A stretch of DNA of 64,000 nt from Bacteroidota bacterium (GCA_016195025.1 JACQAL010000004.1:1-64000), one strand, 5' to 3'; positions 35,272-43,999 are shown, counted from the stretch's first letter. A program made the numbers and translations. The notes: a model not told the origin generated them from the letters alone.

Positions 35272-36192
35272 TTAAATAATTTGATACGGCAAATACGGGC
35301 GGAAGAACGAATAAAGTTTTTTCAGTTCGCTGATTCCTTCTTCCAGGGAAACTTTGGGCTTGAAACCGAGCGAATTTATTTTATCGTAGTTGATAATGAA
35401 ATTCCGTTTGTCAAAATCATTTAAATCCGAATCAATAATTTTGAAATCTATCTGTTCCTGAATTTTTTTCGCAAGGTCAAGTTTTGAAAAGTTCAACTCG
35501 TTGGAGCCCACGTTGAAAATTTGTGCGGAGAATTTTTCGGGCTTTTCTGTAATCATTAAATAAGCATCTACTGCATCTCTCACATGCAAATACGTTCTGA
35601 TACTTTTTGAATCAAACAAAACCAAACTGCGTTCGGTCACCGCTTTGTAAACAAAATCATTCACCAAAAGGTCTGCGCGCATTTTGCGGCTCACGCCAAA
35701 CAAAGTTGCAAAGCGAAACGAAACCGAATTCGGATGTTGCATGCAGATTCTTTCCGCTTCAAGTTTTGTAATTCCATACAAACTCACAGGCGCAACCGGA
35801 CTGTTTTCGTGCATCACTTCGCCCGATGAACCGTAAAATGAAGTGGTGGATGCATTCACGAGCACTTGGTTTTTTGACAAATAGGAAACCAGTTTTTTCG
35901 TGCTGTCCACATTGATGATTTGCGCGGAGTGCGGATTGGCTTCGCAGGCGGGATAGCCGCTGATGCCGGCAAGATGATAAATCATATCGTACTTGCTCAC
36001 ATCTGTTTTTTCCAAGTTGCGGATGTCCTTGCGGATAAGCGTGCAGTTTTTTTCGCCCACAAATCCGAGCACAGAATCGTGGCCGTACATAAAATTATCC
36101 AGCACGGTTACTTTATGTCCGCGCTTGAGCAATTCTTCCAGCAGAATCACTCCTTTGTATCCCGCTCCACCGGTGATTAAAATATTCAGCAT
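35272..36192 (-). CDS. NAD-dependent nucleotide-sugar epimerase/dehydratase
   Basis: The 306-residue extended SDR has the NAD motif ITGGAGYKGVILLEELLKRG (TGxxGxxG), Asp after the second strand (VTVLDNFMYG), and the catalytic YGITKLEAE (YxxxK) after a TSFYGSSGEV Ser/Thr segment. The C-terminal part fits UDP- or dTDP-sugar binding. It lies in the sugar gene set between a GT2 transferase and a GT39-like enzyme. The exact sugar cannot be told. Confidence 0.85.
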   Translation of the reverse strand: MLNILITGGAGYKGVILLEELLKRGHKVTVLDNFMYGHDSVLGFVGEKNCTLIRKDIRNLEKTDVSKYDMIYHLAGISGYPACEANPHSAQIINVDSTKKLVSYLSKNQVLVNASTTSFYGSSGEVMHENSPVAPVSLYGITKLEAERICMQHPNSVSFRFATLFGVSRKMRADLLVNDFVYKAVTERSLVLFDSKSIRTYLHVRDAVDAYLMITEKPEKFSAQIFNVGSNELNFSKLDLAKKIQEQIDFKIIDSDLNDFDKRNFIINYDKINSLGFKPKVSLEEGISELKKLYSFFRPYLPYQII

Positions 36193-36198
36193 ACTATT

Positions 36199-36897
36199 TT
36201 ATTTTTCTTTTTGCGGAATGAAGAAATCTTTTTTGCTTTCAAAGCATAACTTAATGTTAGCAAAAAGAATTTTGATTCCGTCAATAAAAGCATTTACTCT
36301 TGAAACATCTGCAATTCTTTTTCTTTCATAGCAGGCAACTTCGGCAATTTTGAAACCGGCTTTGTGCGCCTTCACCGGAATTTCTATGCAAAGCGAAAAA
36401 TCATTGCAGCGAAAAACCAAACTGTTGAGCATCGTTTTTTTCATGGCGCAGAAAAGATACAACGAATCGCTCATTTTTGTTCCGTGCAAAAGATTGGTAA
36501 GCCAGGTGAACCCTTTATTTCCTATGTAGCGGATGAACGTATCGTCTTCTGAACCCGCGCCCAGAAGATAACGCGAGCCCAAAACCAAATCATATCCTTC
36601 TTTCATTTTCTCCAGCAGTTTCGGAATTTCTTCCGGGTTGGGAGAACCATCGGCATCCATGGAAATAATTACATCGCCCGAAGCATTTTTGAAACCGTGA
36701 ATCATTGCATCGCCATAACCTTTCCCCGGCTGCGTGATTACACGGCAGCCAAGCGATTTCGCAACCTCAATTGTTTTGTCTGTAGAATGTCCGTCCACCA
36801 CCAGAATTTCCTGCACGAAATTTTTCGGAATCATTGCAATCACCGAAGGAAGCGAGCCCTCTTCGTTGCGCGCTGGTATTTGAACGGTCACTTTCAT
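36199..36897 (-). CDS. Glycosyltransferase family 2 (polyprenyl-phosphate sugar type)
   Basis: The 232-residue protein has the GT-A pattern VQIPARNEEGSLPSVIAMIP, ILVVDGHSTDKTIEVAKSLG and VIISMDADGSPNPEEIPKLL (the DxD acids), like dolichyl-phosphate mannosyltransferases. It would make a lipid-linked sugar donor, fitting the neighbouring GT39-like membrane enzyme, which uses such donors. Its start overlaps the aminotransferase stop (36894-36897). Confidence 0.85.
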   Translation of the reverse strand: MKVTVQIPARNEEGSLPSVIAMIPKNFVQEILVVDGHSTDKTIEVAKSLGCRVITQPGKGYGDAMIHGFKNASGDVIISMDADGSPNPEEIPKLLEKMKEGYDLVLGSRYLLGAGSEDDTFIRYIGNKGFTWLTNLLHGTKMSDSLYLFCAMKKTMLNSLVFRCNDFSLCIEIPVKAHKAGFKIAEVACYERKRIADVSRVNAFIDGIKILFANIKLCFESKKDFFIPQKEK

Positions 36898-38003
36898 TTT
36901 GGAATCTGAAAAAATTCTTTGATGCTTTTGCAGACGATTTCAATATTTTCTTCCGTGAGCGAAAAGGACGAAGGTAACCACAAAACTCTGCGCGAGATTT
37001 TTTCTGAAGCAGGAAACTTTCCCCTGATTTTTACCAGCGGAGATTTTTTATAAGCCGGTTGCGTGTGCAGTGCCGGATAAACCGGGCGGGAAATAATGGC
37101 GTTGCTGTGAAGATGTTTCATCAGTTTGTCCCGCTGCGGAACCATGATATCAATAAACCAGGGAGAAACGGAAGATAAATCCGTTTCAAAAAATTCCACC
37201 TGCGGAATATCTGCCAGAAGATTTTTGTACTGCGCATAAATTCTTTTCTTGAACGCCATCCGCTCCGGAAGTTTTTTGAATTGTTCAATCCCAAACACCG
37301 CCTGCAAATCGGTGAACTTAAAATTCCATCCAATCACTTTGTAAAAATCTTCTCCGCCTTTTCTCCTTCCAAAATCTTTCAGCAGTTTTATTTTTTTATA
37401 GAGCGAAGGATTATCGGTAATCAGAAATCCTCCCTGCCCGGTAGTAATTATTTTCGGCATGCTCAGCGAAAAACTCCCGATTGTTCCGATAGTTCCCAGA
37501 TGTTTTCCATTGTAAAACGAACCGAGCGACTGTGCCGCGTCTTCAAACAAATAAATTTTTTTCACGCGGCAAAGTTTTTTCAGTTCCTCCAGTTTTCCTG
37601 CTCTCCCGTTAAATGAAACATGAATGACTGCTTTGGTTTTTTTTGTAATTGCTTTCTCTACCTGCTCCACATCGAGGCATAAATTTTTTTCGTCAATGTC
37701 GGCAAAAACAGGAGTTGCGCCTGCGAGAACAACTGCATTGGGAGTTGCAGCCATTGTTAAATCGGGAACAATCACTTCATCTCCATGACCAATGCCAACT
37801 GCTTTGAGCATCACAAAAAGCGAAACAGTTCCGTTGGCAATGGCAGCGCAGTATTTTGCTCCGGTAAAAGCGCACATCATTTCTTCCAGTTCGCGCGTCT
37901 TGCGGAATTCTGTGAGCCACGCACCAGAATTCAAATACGAATTCACTGCGTCAATTTCTTCGCGGCTGTACGATGGTTCGTATTGATTGATTTGTTGCCC
38001 CAT
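36894..38003 (-). CDS. DegT/DnrJ/EryC1/StrS sugar aminotransferase
   Basis: The 369-residue PLP enzyme has IHVSFNGRAGKLEELKKLCR, the FEDAAQSLGSFYNGKHLG block and the PLP-Lys in MPKIITTGQGGFLITDN. It transfers an amino group from glutamate to a keto sugar such as UDP- or dTDP-4-keto-hexose. The upstream cupin (38583) could supply a 3-keto isomer. The start codon ATG GGG comes from a CCCTTTAGGGATGGGG palindrome, so residues MGQQINQ may be repeat-derived. The motif YEPSYSREEIDAVNSYLNSG then begins the conserved fold. Confidence 0.88.
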   Translation of the reverse strand: MGQQINQYEPSYSREEIDAVNSYLNSGAWLTEFRKTRELEEMMCAFTGAKYCAAIANGTVSLFVMLKAVGIGHGDEVIVPDLTMAATPNAVVLAGATPVFADIDEKNLCLDVEQVEKAITKKTKAVIHVSFNGRAGKLEELKKLCRVKKIYLFEDAAQSLGSFYNGKHLGTIGTIGSFSLSMPKIITTGQGGFLITDNPSLYKKIKLLKDFGRRKGGEDFYKVIGWNFKFTDLQAVFGIEQFKKLPERMAFKKRIYAQYKNLLADIPQVEFFETDLSSVSPWFIDIMVPQRDKLMKHLHSNAIISRPVYPALHTQPAYKKSPLVKIRGKFPASEKISRRVLWLPSSFSLTEENIEIVCKSIKEFFQIPK

Positions 38004-38014
38004 CCCTAAAGGGA
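37988..38014. repeat. REP-like palindrome supplying a start codon
   Basis: TCCCTAAAGGGAG forms a short hairpin in the 15-bp gap between the methyltransferase and aminotransferase genes. On the minus strand its right side is AGGGATGGGG, which includes the aminotransferase ATG and a purine-rich run before it. Confidence 0.45.
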
Positions 38015-38018
38015 GAAT

Positions 38019-38582
38019 TTATTTTTTATTTGCTTCAACATTTAAACTGATGAGTATTCCGTTTTCTTTATCCATATGCGGAATGTATGCCTGTGAGTGG
38101 TCATCGAATTTAGTATGTGGTTCGGTGGTTTTCCAGTCATATCTTCTCACATTTGTGAAACCGTTTTTCTCCAATAAATTTTTCAACGAATCAAAATCAT
38201 AAACGGTTTTGTGATACACATATTTATTTTTCCCTTTCACTTTCCATTTTCCGTAGAGCGGACCTTTGACTAAATTGAGGTCTTTATACTTTTCGTAAAC
38301 ATTTGCCAGCGCTTCAAAATCGGGAACGGCAAGACGGAGCGTTCCGCCTTTTTTCAAAACGCGCTTCCATTCTTTCAAAACTTTTGGCGCTTCCTCGCGG
38401 TCAAAATATTCAAACACATGGCTGGCATAAATTAAATCTGCAGAATTATTTTTGAAAGGTGAAAGGTCATCTGCTTTTCTTTTGTAATGAATATGCTTGA
38501 AATCTGCAAGGTCAACATTCACAAATCCCGGAATATTTCTTTTTCCGCAGCCGAGATGTAACCACAGTTGGGAGTTTGTCAT
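38019..38582 (-). CDS. Class I SAM-dependent methyltransferase
   Basis: The 187-residue protein starts MTNSQLWLHLGCGKRNIPGF with SAM motif I (HLGCGKRN), then FVNVDLADF (acid at the end of strand 2) and ADLIYASHVFEYFDREEAPKV (motif IV region), and LKKGGTLRLAVPDFEAL. This is the Methyltransf_11-like form often found in surface glycan clusters. The acceptor may be a sugar or a protein. It follows directly on the cupin gene on the same strand (stop and start one base apart). Confidence 0.8.
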   Translation of the reverse strand: MTNSQLWLHLGCGKRNIPGFVNVDLADFKHIHYKRKADDLSPFKNNSADLIYASHVFEYFDREEAPKVLKEWKRVLKKGGTLRLAVPDFEALANVYEKYKDLNLVKGPLYGKWKVKGKNKYVYHKTVYDFDSLKNLLEKNGFTNVRRYDWKTTEPHTKFDDHSQAYIPHMDKENGILISLNVEANKK

Positions 38583-38981
38583 TCAGAATTTGTCTTTATC
38601 TTTTTCTACACTTACGAAAGGACCATTCTTCACTTCCAGAACTTTTGTATTGTCTTCCAGAATTTCATAGCCGTGGCCGCCTTCGGCAAACACAGCATAA
38701 TCGCCAGCGCTCAAAATAATTTCTTTCACAAATTTTCTGTCGTTATCGTAAATGAACGCTTTCAGTTTTCCCTGCTTCACATAAACTGTTTCATATGTTT
38801 TCAAAGCCGTGCGCGGATGTTCTTTGTGAATATGCGCGGCAAGAATTTTTCCTTTGTTGTATCCCCACGTTCCCGCCTGCACAAAAAAAGAATCAGGGGT
38901 GATGAAGTTCAGCCCATCGGTCCATTCATTATCCCTGCACACAAGCACCAGCAAATGACCCCCGCTTTCAATTTTTTCCAT
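38583..38981 (-). CDS. Cupin-fold sugar isomerase-like protein
   Basis: The 132-residue protein has a jelly-roll pattern: ILAAHIHKEHPRTALKTYET, YVKQGKLKAFIYDNDRKFVK, LSAGDYAVFAEGGHGYEILE, resembling the WxcM/FdtA group of sugar 3,4-ketoisomerases or related small cupins. Conserved His residues in HIHKEH and GGHGYE could form the site. It is the first gene of the minus-strand sugar set, divergent from the DUF4153 gene. The activity is inferred from fold and context. Confidence 0.6.
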   Translation of the reverse strand: MEKIESGGHLLVLVCRDNEWTDGLNFITPDSFFVQAGTWGYNKGKILAAHIHKEHPRTALKTYETVYVKQGKLKAFIYDNDRKFVKEIILSAGDYAVFAEGGHGYEILEDNTKVLEVKNGPFVSVEKDKDKF

Positions 38982-39066
38982 AGGAATTTTTAAGGCGACA
39001 AAAATAGAAAATAAGCAGACATGTCTTCTCCTGCAAGTTTGAATTTCTTTATGGTTTATAATGTTT

Positions 39067-39074
39067 TACATTTG
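39067..39074 (+). promoter_or_regulatory. Candidate -7 box upstream of the DUF4153 gene
   Basis: TACATTTG matches TAnnTTTG and lies 48 bp before the ATG at 39123. An upstream TTTG near 39037 is about 25 bp away, longer than usual. It is a plausible but weak promoter in the divergent gap. Confidence 0.35.
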
Positions 39075-39122
39075 CTTGAAATATTATGAAATAATTTTCG
39101 TTACACCTCTCAAAAAATAAAA

Positions 39123-41009
39123 ATGGCTTTCAAACTTCCTTCCGTCTCCGCGCTGATAAAAGGCGCGCTCGACACAGCAAAAAGATTTCCTCTTCCGCCT
39201 CTTTCGGCAATTGTGGCAAGCGGAATTTCAATTTACATAATTGACTTAGGTTGGGAAAGAGAAAAAAAATATGAATACCTCTGGAAAATCGTGATGTGCT
39301 GCTGGCTCGGGCTCACGATGTTTTTTTCCATGTGCATGATTTCCGAAAGAAGAAATCACAGCACCGCGCAAAAATATTTAGCACAGTTTTTCGGAATTAT
39401 TATTTTGGTTGGATATTATTTTCTCCTTCCCGAATTCAGAAGAATGACAATTACAGACGGAACACGCTATGCGCTTTTTTCCACCGGCTTACATTTGCTG
39501 GTTGCATTTTCTCCGTTCATCGCGAGAGGCGAGGTAAATGGTTTCTGGCAGTTCAACAAAACTTTGTTTCTTCGTTTCCTGCTTTCTATTTTATATTCGG
39601 GAGTTCTTTATCTCGGTCTTTCGCTTGCGCTTGCTGCTATTGACCATTTGTTTGGCGCAGATATAAAATGGGAACGCTACATGCAGTTGTGGTATTTCCT
39701 CGCTGGAATTTTCAACACGTGGTTTTTTCTCGCGGGCGTTCCGAAAAATTTAGACGAACTCGAAACCGTAACCGATTATCCGAAGGGATTAAAAATTTTC
39801 ACGCAGTTTGTTTTACTTCCGCTTGTCACCATTTACCTTATTATACTTTACGCTTACGGAATAAAAATTATTATTCAATGGGAACTTCCCAAAGGCTGGG
39901 TTTCGTGGTTAGTGAATGCGTTTTCCGTTTTTGGAATTTTATCTCTGCTGCTCATCTGGCCGATAAGAAATGATGAAGAAAACAAATGGATAAAAAACTT
40001 TTCACGCTGGTTTTACCGCGCGCTCTTTCCGCTGATTATTTTGTTAGGCGTGGCAATCGGAAAAAGAGTTTTGCAATATGGAATTACCGAGAACCGTTAT
40101 TTTGTTTTGATTGTTGCGCTCTGGCTCACCGGCATTGCCATTTATTTTCTTTTCAGCGAACGGAAAAACATAAAAGTAATTCCGGTTACGCTTTTTATTA
40201 TTGCGTTTCTTTCTTCGTTCGGGCCGTGGAGCGCGTTCAGCATTTCGGAAAAATCACAGGTGAGAAGATTGGAAAAACTTTTGACGCAAGAAAAAATTCT
40301 GGTGGACGGAAAAATTAAAAAAGCAACTGATACTATTCCTGAAAAAAGCGGAAGGCAGATTGCTTCCATCATTCATTATCTTGACGAACATCATCATTTC
40401 GAATCCATCAAACCCTGGTTCAAAGAAAATATGGATACCGTTCTTGCTTCGAAAGATTCAAACGAATATGTGTATGAATCGGGAAAAATTCTCGCGCTGA
40501 TGGGCGTGGACGACAATTATTATTACGGCTACCGCGAAGACCGCGATGATGAAGACACGGTTACGATGAAAAACTTTTATTACTACGCACAGAATAATTA
40601 CCAGGAGGCAATTCCGGTTGCGGGATTCGATTACTCGTGCAACTTCAACCAGTATTTTTACGACAACGATTCTTATTACAACACTTACTATTATAATATT
40701 CATTTCGGAAAGGACTCGGGCGCAATAAAATTTTCTTCTGAGCGGAAAGATTTTTATTTCACGAAGAACGGAAAGGAAATTCTTCGCTTCGATTTAAAAG
40801 ATTTCGTGAAGAAGATTTCTGACTATAACAAGGAACATAAAAAATACCAGTATGACCAGTACATTCCGCGCGATAGGATGCTGTTTGAAGCGCAAAATGA
40901 TTCGGTGAGAATGAGAATGTATATCACAAGCATTAACGGTACAAAATCAAAAAACGAAATGAAGATTTCAGATATCAGCGGAATGATGTTATTGAAAGTT
41001 GGAAAATAA
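39123..41009 (+). CDS. DUF4153 multi-pass membrane protein
   Basis: The first ~380 residues form about ten membrane helices (IVMCCWLGLTMFFSMCMIS, FFGIIILVGYYFLLPEF, FLRFLLSILYSGVLYLGLSL, and others), with the FLAGVPKNLDELETVTDYPK segment characteristic of the DUF4153 family. The C-terminal ~240 residues are soluble and Tyr/Asp/Asn-rich (DDNYYYGYREDRDDEDTV, YYNTYYYNIHFG). The function of DUF4153 proteins is not known. The stop is followed after one base by the exonuclease ATG. Confidence 0.8.
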   Translation: MAFKLPSVSALIKGALDTAKRFPLPPLSAIVASGISIYIIDLGWEREKKYEYLWKIVMCCWLGLTMFFSMCMISERRNHSTAQKYLAQFFGIIILVGYYFLLPEFRRMTITDGTRYALFSTGLHLLVAFSPFIARGEVNGFWQFNKTLFLRFLLSILYSGVLYLGLSLALAAIDHLFGADIKWERYMQLWYFLAGIFNTWFFLAGVPKNLDELETVTDYPKGLKIFTQFVLLPLVTIYLIILYAYGIKIIIQWELPKGWVSWLVNAFSVFGILSLLLIWPIRNDEENKWIKNFSRWFYRALFPLIILLGVAIGKRVLQYGITENRYFVLIVALWLTGIAIYFLFSERKNIKVIPVTLFIIAFLSSFGPWSAFSISEKSQVRRLEKLLTQEKILVDGKIKKATDTIPEKSGRQIASIIHYLDEHHHFESIKPWFKENMDTVLASKDSNEYVYESGKILALMGVDDNYYYGYREDRDDEDTVTMKNFYYYAQNNYQEAIPVAGFDYSCNFNQYFYDNDSYYNTYYYNIHFGKDSGAIKFSSERKDFYFTKNGKEILRFDLKDFVKKISDYNKEHKKYQYDQYIPRDRMLFEAQNDSVRMRMYITSINGTKSKNEMKISDISGMMLLKVGK

Positions 41010-41010
41010 A

Positions 41011-41721
41011 ATGGAAGCATTGAACAAAATAGATAAAGAGAAGATTTTATTTCTCGATATTGAAACCGCCCCGCAGCATCCGGACTATGAATCGGCACCC
41101 GACTCACATAAGAAACTCTGGGACGGCAAAGCGAAATATTTCCTCGAAGAAAATCAAACTTCCACCGATGTTTACAAACGCGCAGGCATTTACGCGGAAT
41201 TCGGAAAAGTGGTTTGCATTACAGTGGGAATGTTCAGCGGGAAAAATTTCCGGCTGAAATCTTTTCACGGAGATGATGAAAAAACAATGCTCGAAGAATT
41301 TTCTGCGCTGCTGAACACGCATTACAATACAGAAAAACACTTCCTCTGCGCGCATAACGGAAAAGAATTTGATTTCCCTTTTCTCGCCCGCAGGATTTTA
41401 GTGAATGGAATGCGCATTCCTAAAATCCTCGACAACGCGGGGAAAAAACCATGGGAAGTAAGGTATCTCGACACGCTCGAACTCTGGAAGTTTGGCGATT
41501 ATAAAAGTTTCACTTCGCTGAACCTGCTGGCAGAAATCTTCGGCATTCCCTCTCCCAAAGGCGATATGGACGGAAGCATGATGTATAAAGTTTACTGGGA
41601 AGACAAGGACTGGGAGCGCATTGTAAAATACAACCAGCGCGATGTGCTCACCGTGGCGCAGGTGTATTTGAAATTTAAAGGTGAGAAGTTGATCGAAGAG
41701 AAAGATGTTGTGATTGTGTAA
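41011..41721 (+). CDS. DEDDy 3'-5' exonuclease (PolB exo2-like)
   Basis: The ATG at 41011 is taken rather than an upstream TTG within the previous gene. The ~236 residues show the RNase H-like exonuclease triad: KILFLDIETAP (Exo I, D-x-E), FLCAHNGKEFDFPFLARR (Exo II Asp) and YNQRDVLTVAQVYLKF (Exo III, YxxxD, so DEDDy). The form corresponds to the predicted 3'-5' exonuclease related to the DNA polymerase B proofreading domain. It lacks a polymerase domain. It follows the DUF4153 gene by one base, and its stop abuts the next ATG. Confidence 0.82.
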   Translation: MEALNKIDKEKILFLDIETAPQHPDYESAPDSHKKLWDGKAKYFLEENQTSTDVYKRAGIYAEFGKVVCITVGMFSGKNFRLKSFHGDDEKTMLEEFSALLNTHYNTEKHFLCAHNGKEFDFPFLARRILVNGMRIPKILDNAGKKPWEVRYLDTLELWKFGDYKSFTSLNLLAEIFGIPSPKGDMDGSMMYKVYWEDKDWERIVKYNQRDVLTVAQVYLKFKGEKLIEEKDVVIV

Positions 41722-42453
41722 ATGAAAATTAATCAGCTAATATTATTTTTCTTCTTGTTATTATTTGCATGTAATACTATATTTGCTCAGCAGCAAGATT
41801 CTACTTTATTCAATAGTCGATTTAGAATTGTTATTAATCCTTTGCTAATGGTATCGCAATTAGAGTTAGGCGCATTAGTTGAATATCGTTTTGGGTCAAA
41901 AAAATCAGTGGAGGTAGGAGGCGGAGTGCATCCTGAAGGATATACAATTAGAACAGGATTGAAATTTTATTTAAAACATGGTTACTATTTTGAGTCGGTA
42001 TTTTTTTACAGACATATGATTCTACATCACGAGAAAGATTTATGGGATTATACTAATAAAGATACTGCGCAAGGACATCTTGATCCTGGCATCATTCTTA
42101 CTATTTCTGATGGGGATGGCGATGGTTTTCTTTCAGTAACGGCACATGATAACAAACAAGTTCTTGCAACTGAATTCCTCGTTGGACGGGAACTACATAA
42201 TAAAAAAAACTTGATTAATATATATGTTGGGATTGGTTATAGATATAAATATAGGGTATTAGAAGAAATAAAAGAAAGAACTAATTCTTCTTTATTTAAT
42301 TCTTTTTTTTCTTATGGTAATAATCCAACTCCTTATACTCCTTTTCATACTCCGCCTAATACTAAATATATACTATATGATTATCTACCAAGTTTGCAAG
42401 CAGGAATACAAATAAGTATTTCTTGTAAACACAAAAAGACAATACCAAAATAA
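41722..42453 (+). CDS. Unknown outer-membrane beta-barrel-like protein
   Basis: The 243-residue protein has a signal peptide (LILFFFLLLFACNTIFAQ) and alternating aromatic/hydrophobic strands (FRIVINPLLMVSQLELGALV, SVEVGGGVHPEGYTIRTGLK, INIYVGIGYRYKYRVLEEIK), consistent with a small barrel or porin-like protein. It is not assigned to a family. The gene is more AT-rich than its neighbours and prefers A/T-ending codons, so it may be of recent foreign origin. It abuts the exonuclease gene and precedes cutA by two bases. Confidence 0.55.
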   Translation: MKINQLILFFFLLLFACNTIFAQQQDSTLFNSRFRIVINPLLMVSQLELGALVEYRFGSKKSVEVGGGVHPEGYTIRTGLKFYLKHGYYFESVFFYRHMILHHEKDLWDYTNKDTAQGHLDPGIILTISDGDGDGFLSVTAHDNKQVLATEFLVGRELHNKKNLINIYVGIGYRYKYRVLEEIKERTNSSLFNSFFSYGNNPTPYTPFHTPPNTKYILYDYLPSLQAGIQISISCKHKKTIPK

Positions 42454-42455
42454 TA

Positions 42456-42809
42456 ATGTCAATCATTTTCGCCTACATCACGTGTAAAAACAAATCCGAA
42501 GCAAAAAAAATCGGAAGCGCGTTAGTAAAAGAGCGTTTATGCGCCTGCGTGAATATTTTTCAGGAGATGAATTCCATCTATTGGTGGAAGGGAAAAATAG
42601 AAGAAGCAAACGAAGCGGTGCTCATTGCCAAGACAACAAAAACTTTATTCAAAAAACTTTCAACAAGAGTGAAAGAACTTCATAGTTACGAATGCCCGTG
42701 CATTCTGGAGATTGAAATTACCGATGGGAATAAAGAATATGTGAAGTGGCTGTTTTCAAATACCAAATCACAAAAAACAAATTCCAACAGGACTTACGCA
42801 GAAGTTTAG
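42456..42809 (+). CDS. cutA: Divalent cation tolerance protein CutA
   Basis: The core fits CutA1, a small trimeric ferredoxin-like protein: AYITCKNKSEAKKIGSALVK, RLCACVNIFQEMNSIYWWKG, EANEAVLIAKTTKTLFKKL, and HSYECPCILEIEITDGNKEY with the conserved VKWL end. CutA binds copper and is implicated in metal tolerance. The last 13 residues (SQKTNSNRTYAEV) extend beyond the family end and are encoded by a word repeat and by the arm of a 10-bp inverted repeat, so they are probably insertion-derived. Confidence 0.88.
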   Translation: MSIIFAYITCKNKSEAKKIGSALVKERLCACVNIFQEMNSIYWWKGKIEEANEAVLIAKTTKTLFKKLSTRVKELHSYECPCILEIEITDGNKEYVKWLFSNTKSQKTNSNRTYAEV

Positions 42810-42995
42810 TGAGTATTGTCATTTCGACCAGAGGGAGAAATCTCCTATGTTTGGCACAAAGGAGATTCCTCGCTTCGCTCGGAATGACACCGTTTTGCGT
42901 AAGTCAAATTTCAAATCTGAAAATCCAAATTCAAAACGTTTGGAATTTCGAATTTGAAGTTTGGAGATTATTTGTTATTTGGAATTTGTATTTTG
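42756..42995. repeat. Nested repeat region between convergent cutA and flippase-like gene
   Basis: Three layers are visible. Outer words (CAAATACCAAATC, ATTTGGAATTTGTATTTTGG) pair left to right across the gap. A perfect 10-bp inverted repeat GACTTACGCA/TGCGTAAGTC (42791-42800, 42896-42905) lies inside. Within it is a 71-bp element GTCATTTCGA...TCGGAATGAC (42818-42888) with a second stem GGAGAAATCTCC/GGAGATTCCTC. The element resembles a dispersed repeat I know from many Bacteroidota genomes. The C-termini of both neighbouring proteins are encoded in the outer words. Confidence 0.75.
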
Positions 42996-43999
42996 GAATT
43001 TTCCCTATTGTTTATCGCCAGCAACCCGAACGACAGAAGCCCGAACAACAGCACCACCACCGTTTGCGCCAGCCACACCACCCATCCGAAGGCAACTCCC
43101 ATAGCAGTAGAGTATCCCCAGAAAAGCATTATCTGCAAAACAATCCACTGGTAAGCGCCAATTCCTCCGGGCGTGGCAATCACGCCTAAACTTCCGAAGG
43201 TCATAATCAAAAGCGAATCGCCCAGCGTAAGCGATTTGGTTTCGCTGAAAGCAAACACGCACACATATACCGTGAGCAGGTACATAAACCAGATGAATGC
43301 CGAATGGAAAATAAACAGCAGCGGGTTTTTTACCAGCGCCACCGAGCGGATTCCATCGAGAAAACCCAGCAGCAGCCCGCGTATTTTTTGCGCGAGGGGG
43401 TTTTGAAGAATCTTTTTCCGGAAAAGAAAAAGTAAGAAGAGAAGAAGAAGAACCCCGCCCGTTAAAACGAGCAGTAGAATTTTATTTTCAAGAAGCGAAT
43501 GCAGTTTCAGTTTCAGCGGAGAAAAAATATTCTGAGAAATGTAATCGTGCATGCGCTCATAGCCCACCCAGATGCTGATGCCGAAAAGAATGACCAGCGA
43601 AATCAAATCAACCACCCGTTCTGAAATTACGGTGCCGAACGATTGCGTGAGCGGAATTTTTTCGTAGCGTTTCAAAATTCCGCAGCGCAGCACTTCTCCG
43701 AGCCGCGGCAGCGCCAGGTTGCCCATGTAGCCAATCATCACCGCATAAAAAGTGGTGCTGAGTTTCGGAGAGAGATTCAAAGGCGCCAGCAGCATTTTCC
43801 ACCGCATGGCGCGGCTGATGTGCGATACAATTCCAATCAGCATGGCAAGCGCAATCCAGAAATAATTGGCTTCTGCAAGCGATTTTTTGATTTGCGTTTT
43901 GTCTTCTTCCGTAAGGTCTTTCACCGCCAGCCAAATCAGAAGAATGCCGAGCGAAAGGAAAACGAGAAACTTAATGGCGGTGAGGAGGTATTTTTTCAA
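42968..43999 (-). CDS. UPF0104 / LPG-synthase-TM-type membrane protein
   Basis: The 343-residue protein has eight or so membrane helices and the lysylphosphatidylglycerol synthetase TM-region signature: ISRAMRWKMLLAPLN, IGYMGNLALPRLGEVLRCGI and TVISERVVDLISLVILFG, plus ATPGGIGAYQWIV near the end. Family members move lipids or lipid-linked compounds, or are linked to glycan modification; the soluble LPG synthase domain is absent. The C-terminus ENSKIQIPNNK is repeat-encoded. It is convergent with cutA. Confidence 0.82.
   Translation of the reverse strand: MKKYLLTAIKFLVFLSLGILLIWLAVKDLTEEDKTQIKKSLAEANYFWIALAMLIGIVSHISRAMRWKMLLAPLNLSPKLSTTFYAVMIGYMGNLALPRLGEVLRCGILKRYEKIPLTQSFGTVISERVVDLISLVILFGISIWVGYERMHDYISQNIFSPLKLKLHSLLENKILLLVLTGGVLLLLFLLFLFRKKILQNPLAQKIRGLLLGFLDGIRSVALVKNPLLFIFHSAFIWFMYLLTVYVCVFAFSETKSLTLGDSLLIMTFGSLGVIATPGGIGAYQWIVLQIMLFWGYSTAMGVAFGWVVWLAQTVVVLLFGLLSFGLLAINNRENSKIQIPNNK

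Noticed and set aside
42746-43189. 147-residue plus-strand ORF across the cutA/flippase gap
   Set aside because: It reads through the repeat elements (STRGRNLL..LASLGMTP) and the antisense of the flippase-like gene; it is a shadow of repeats.
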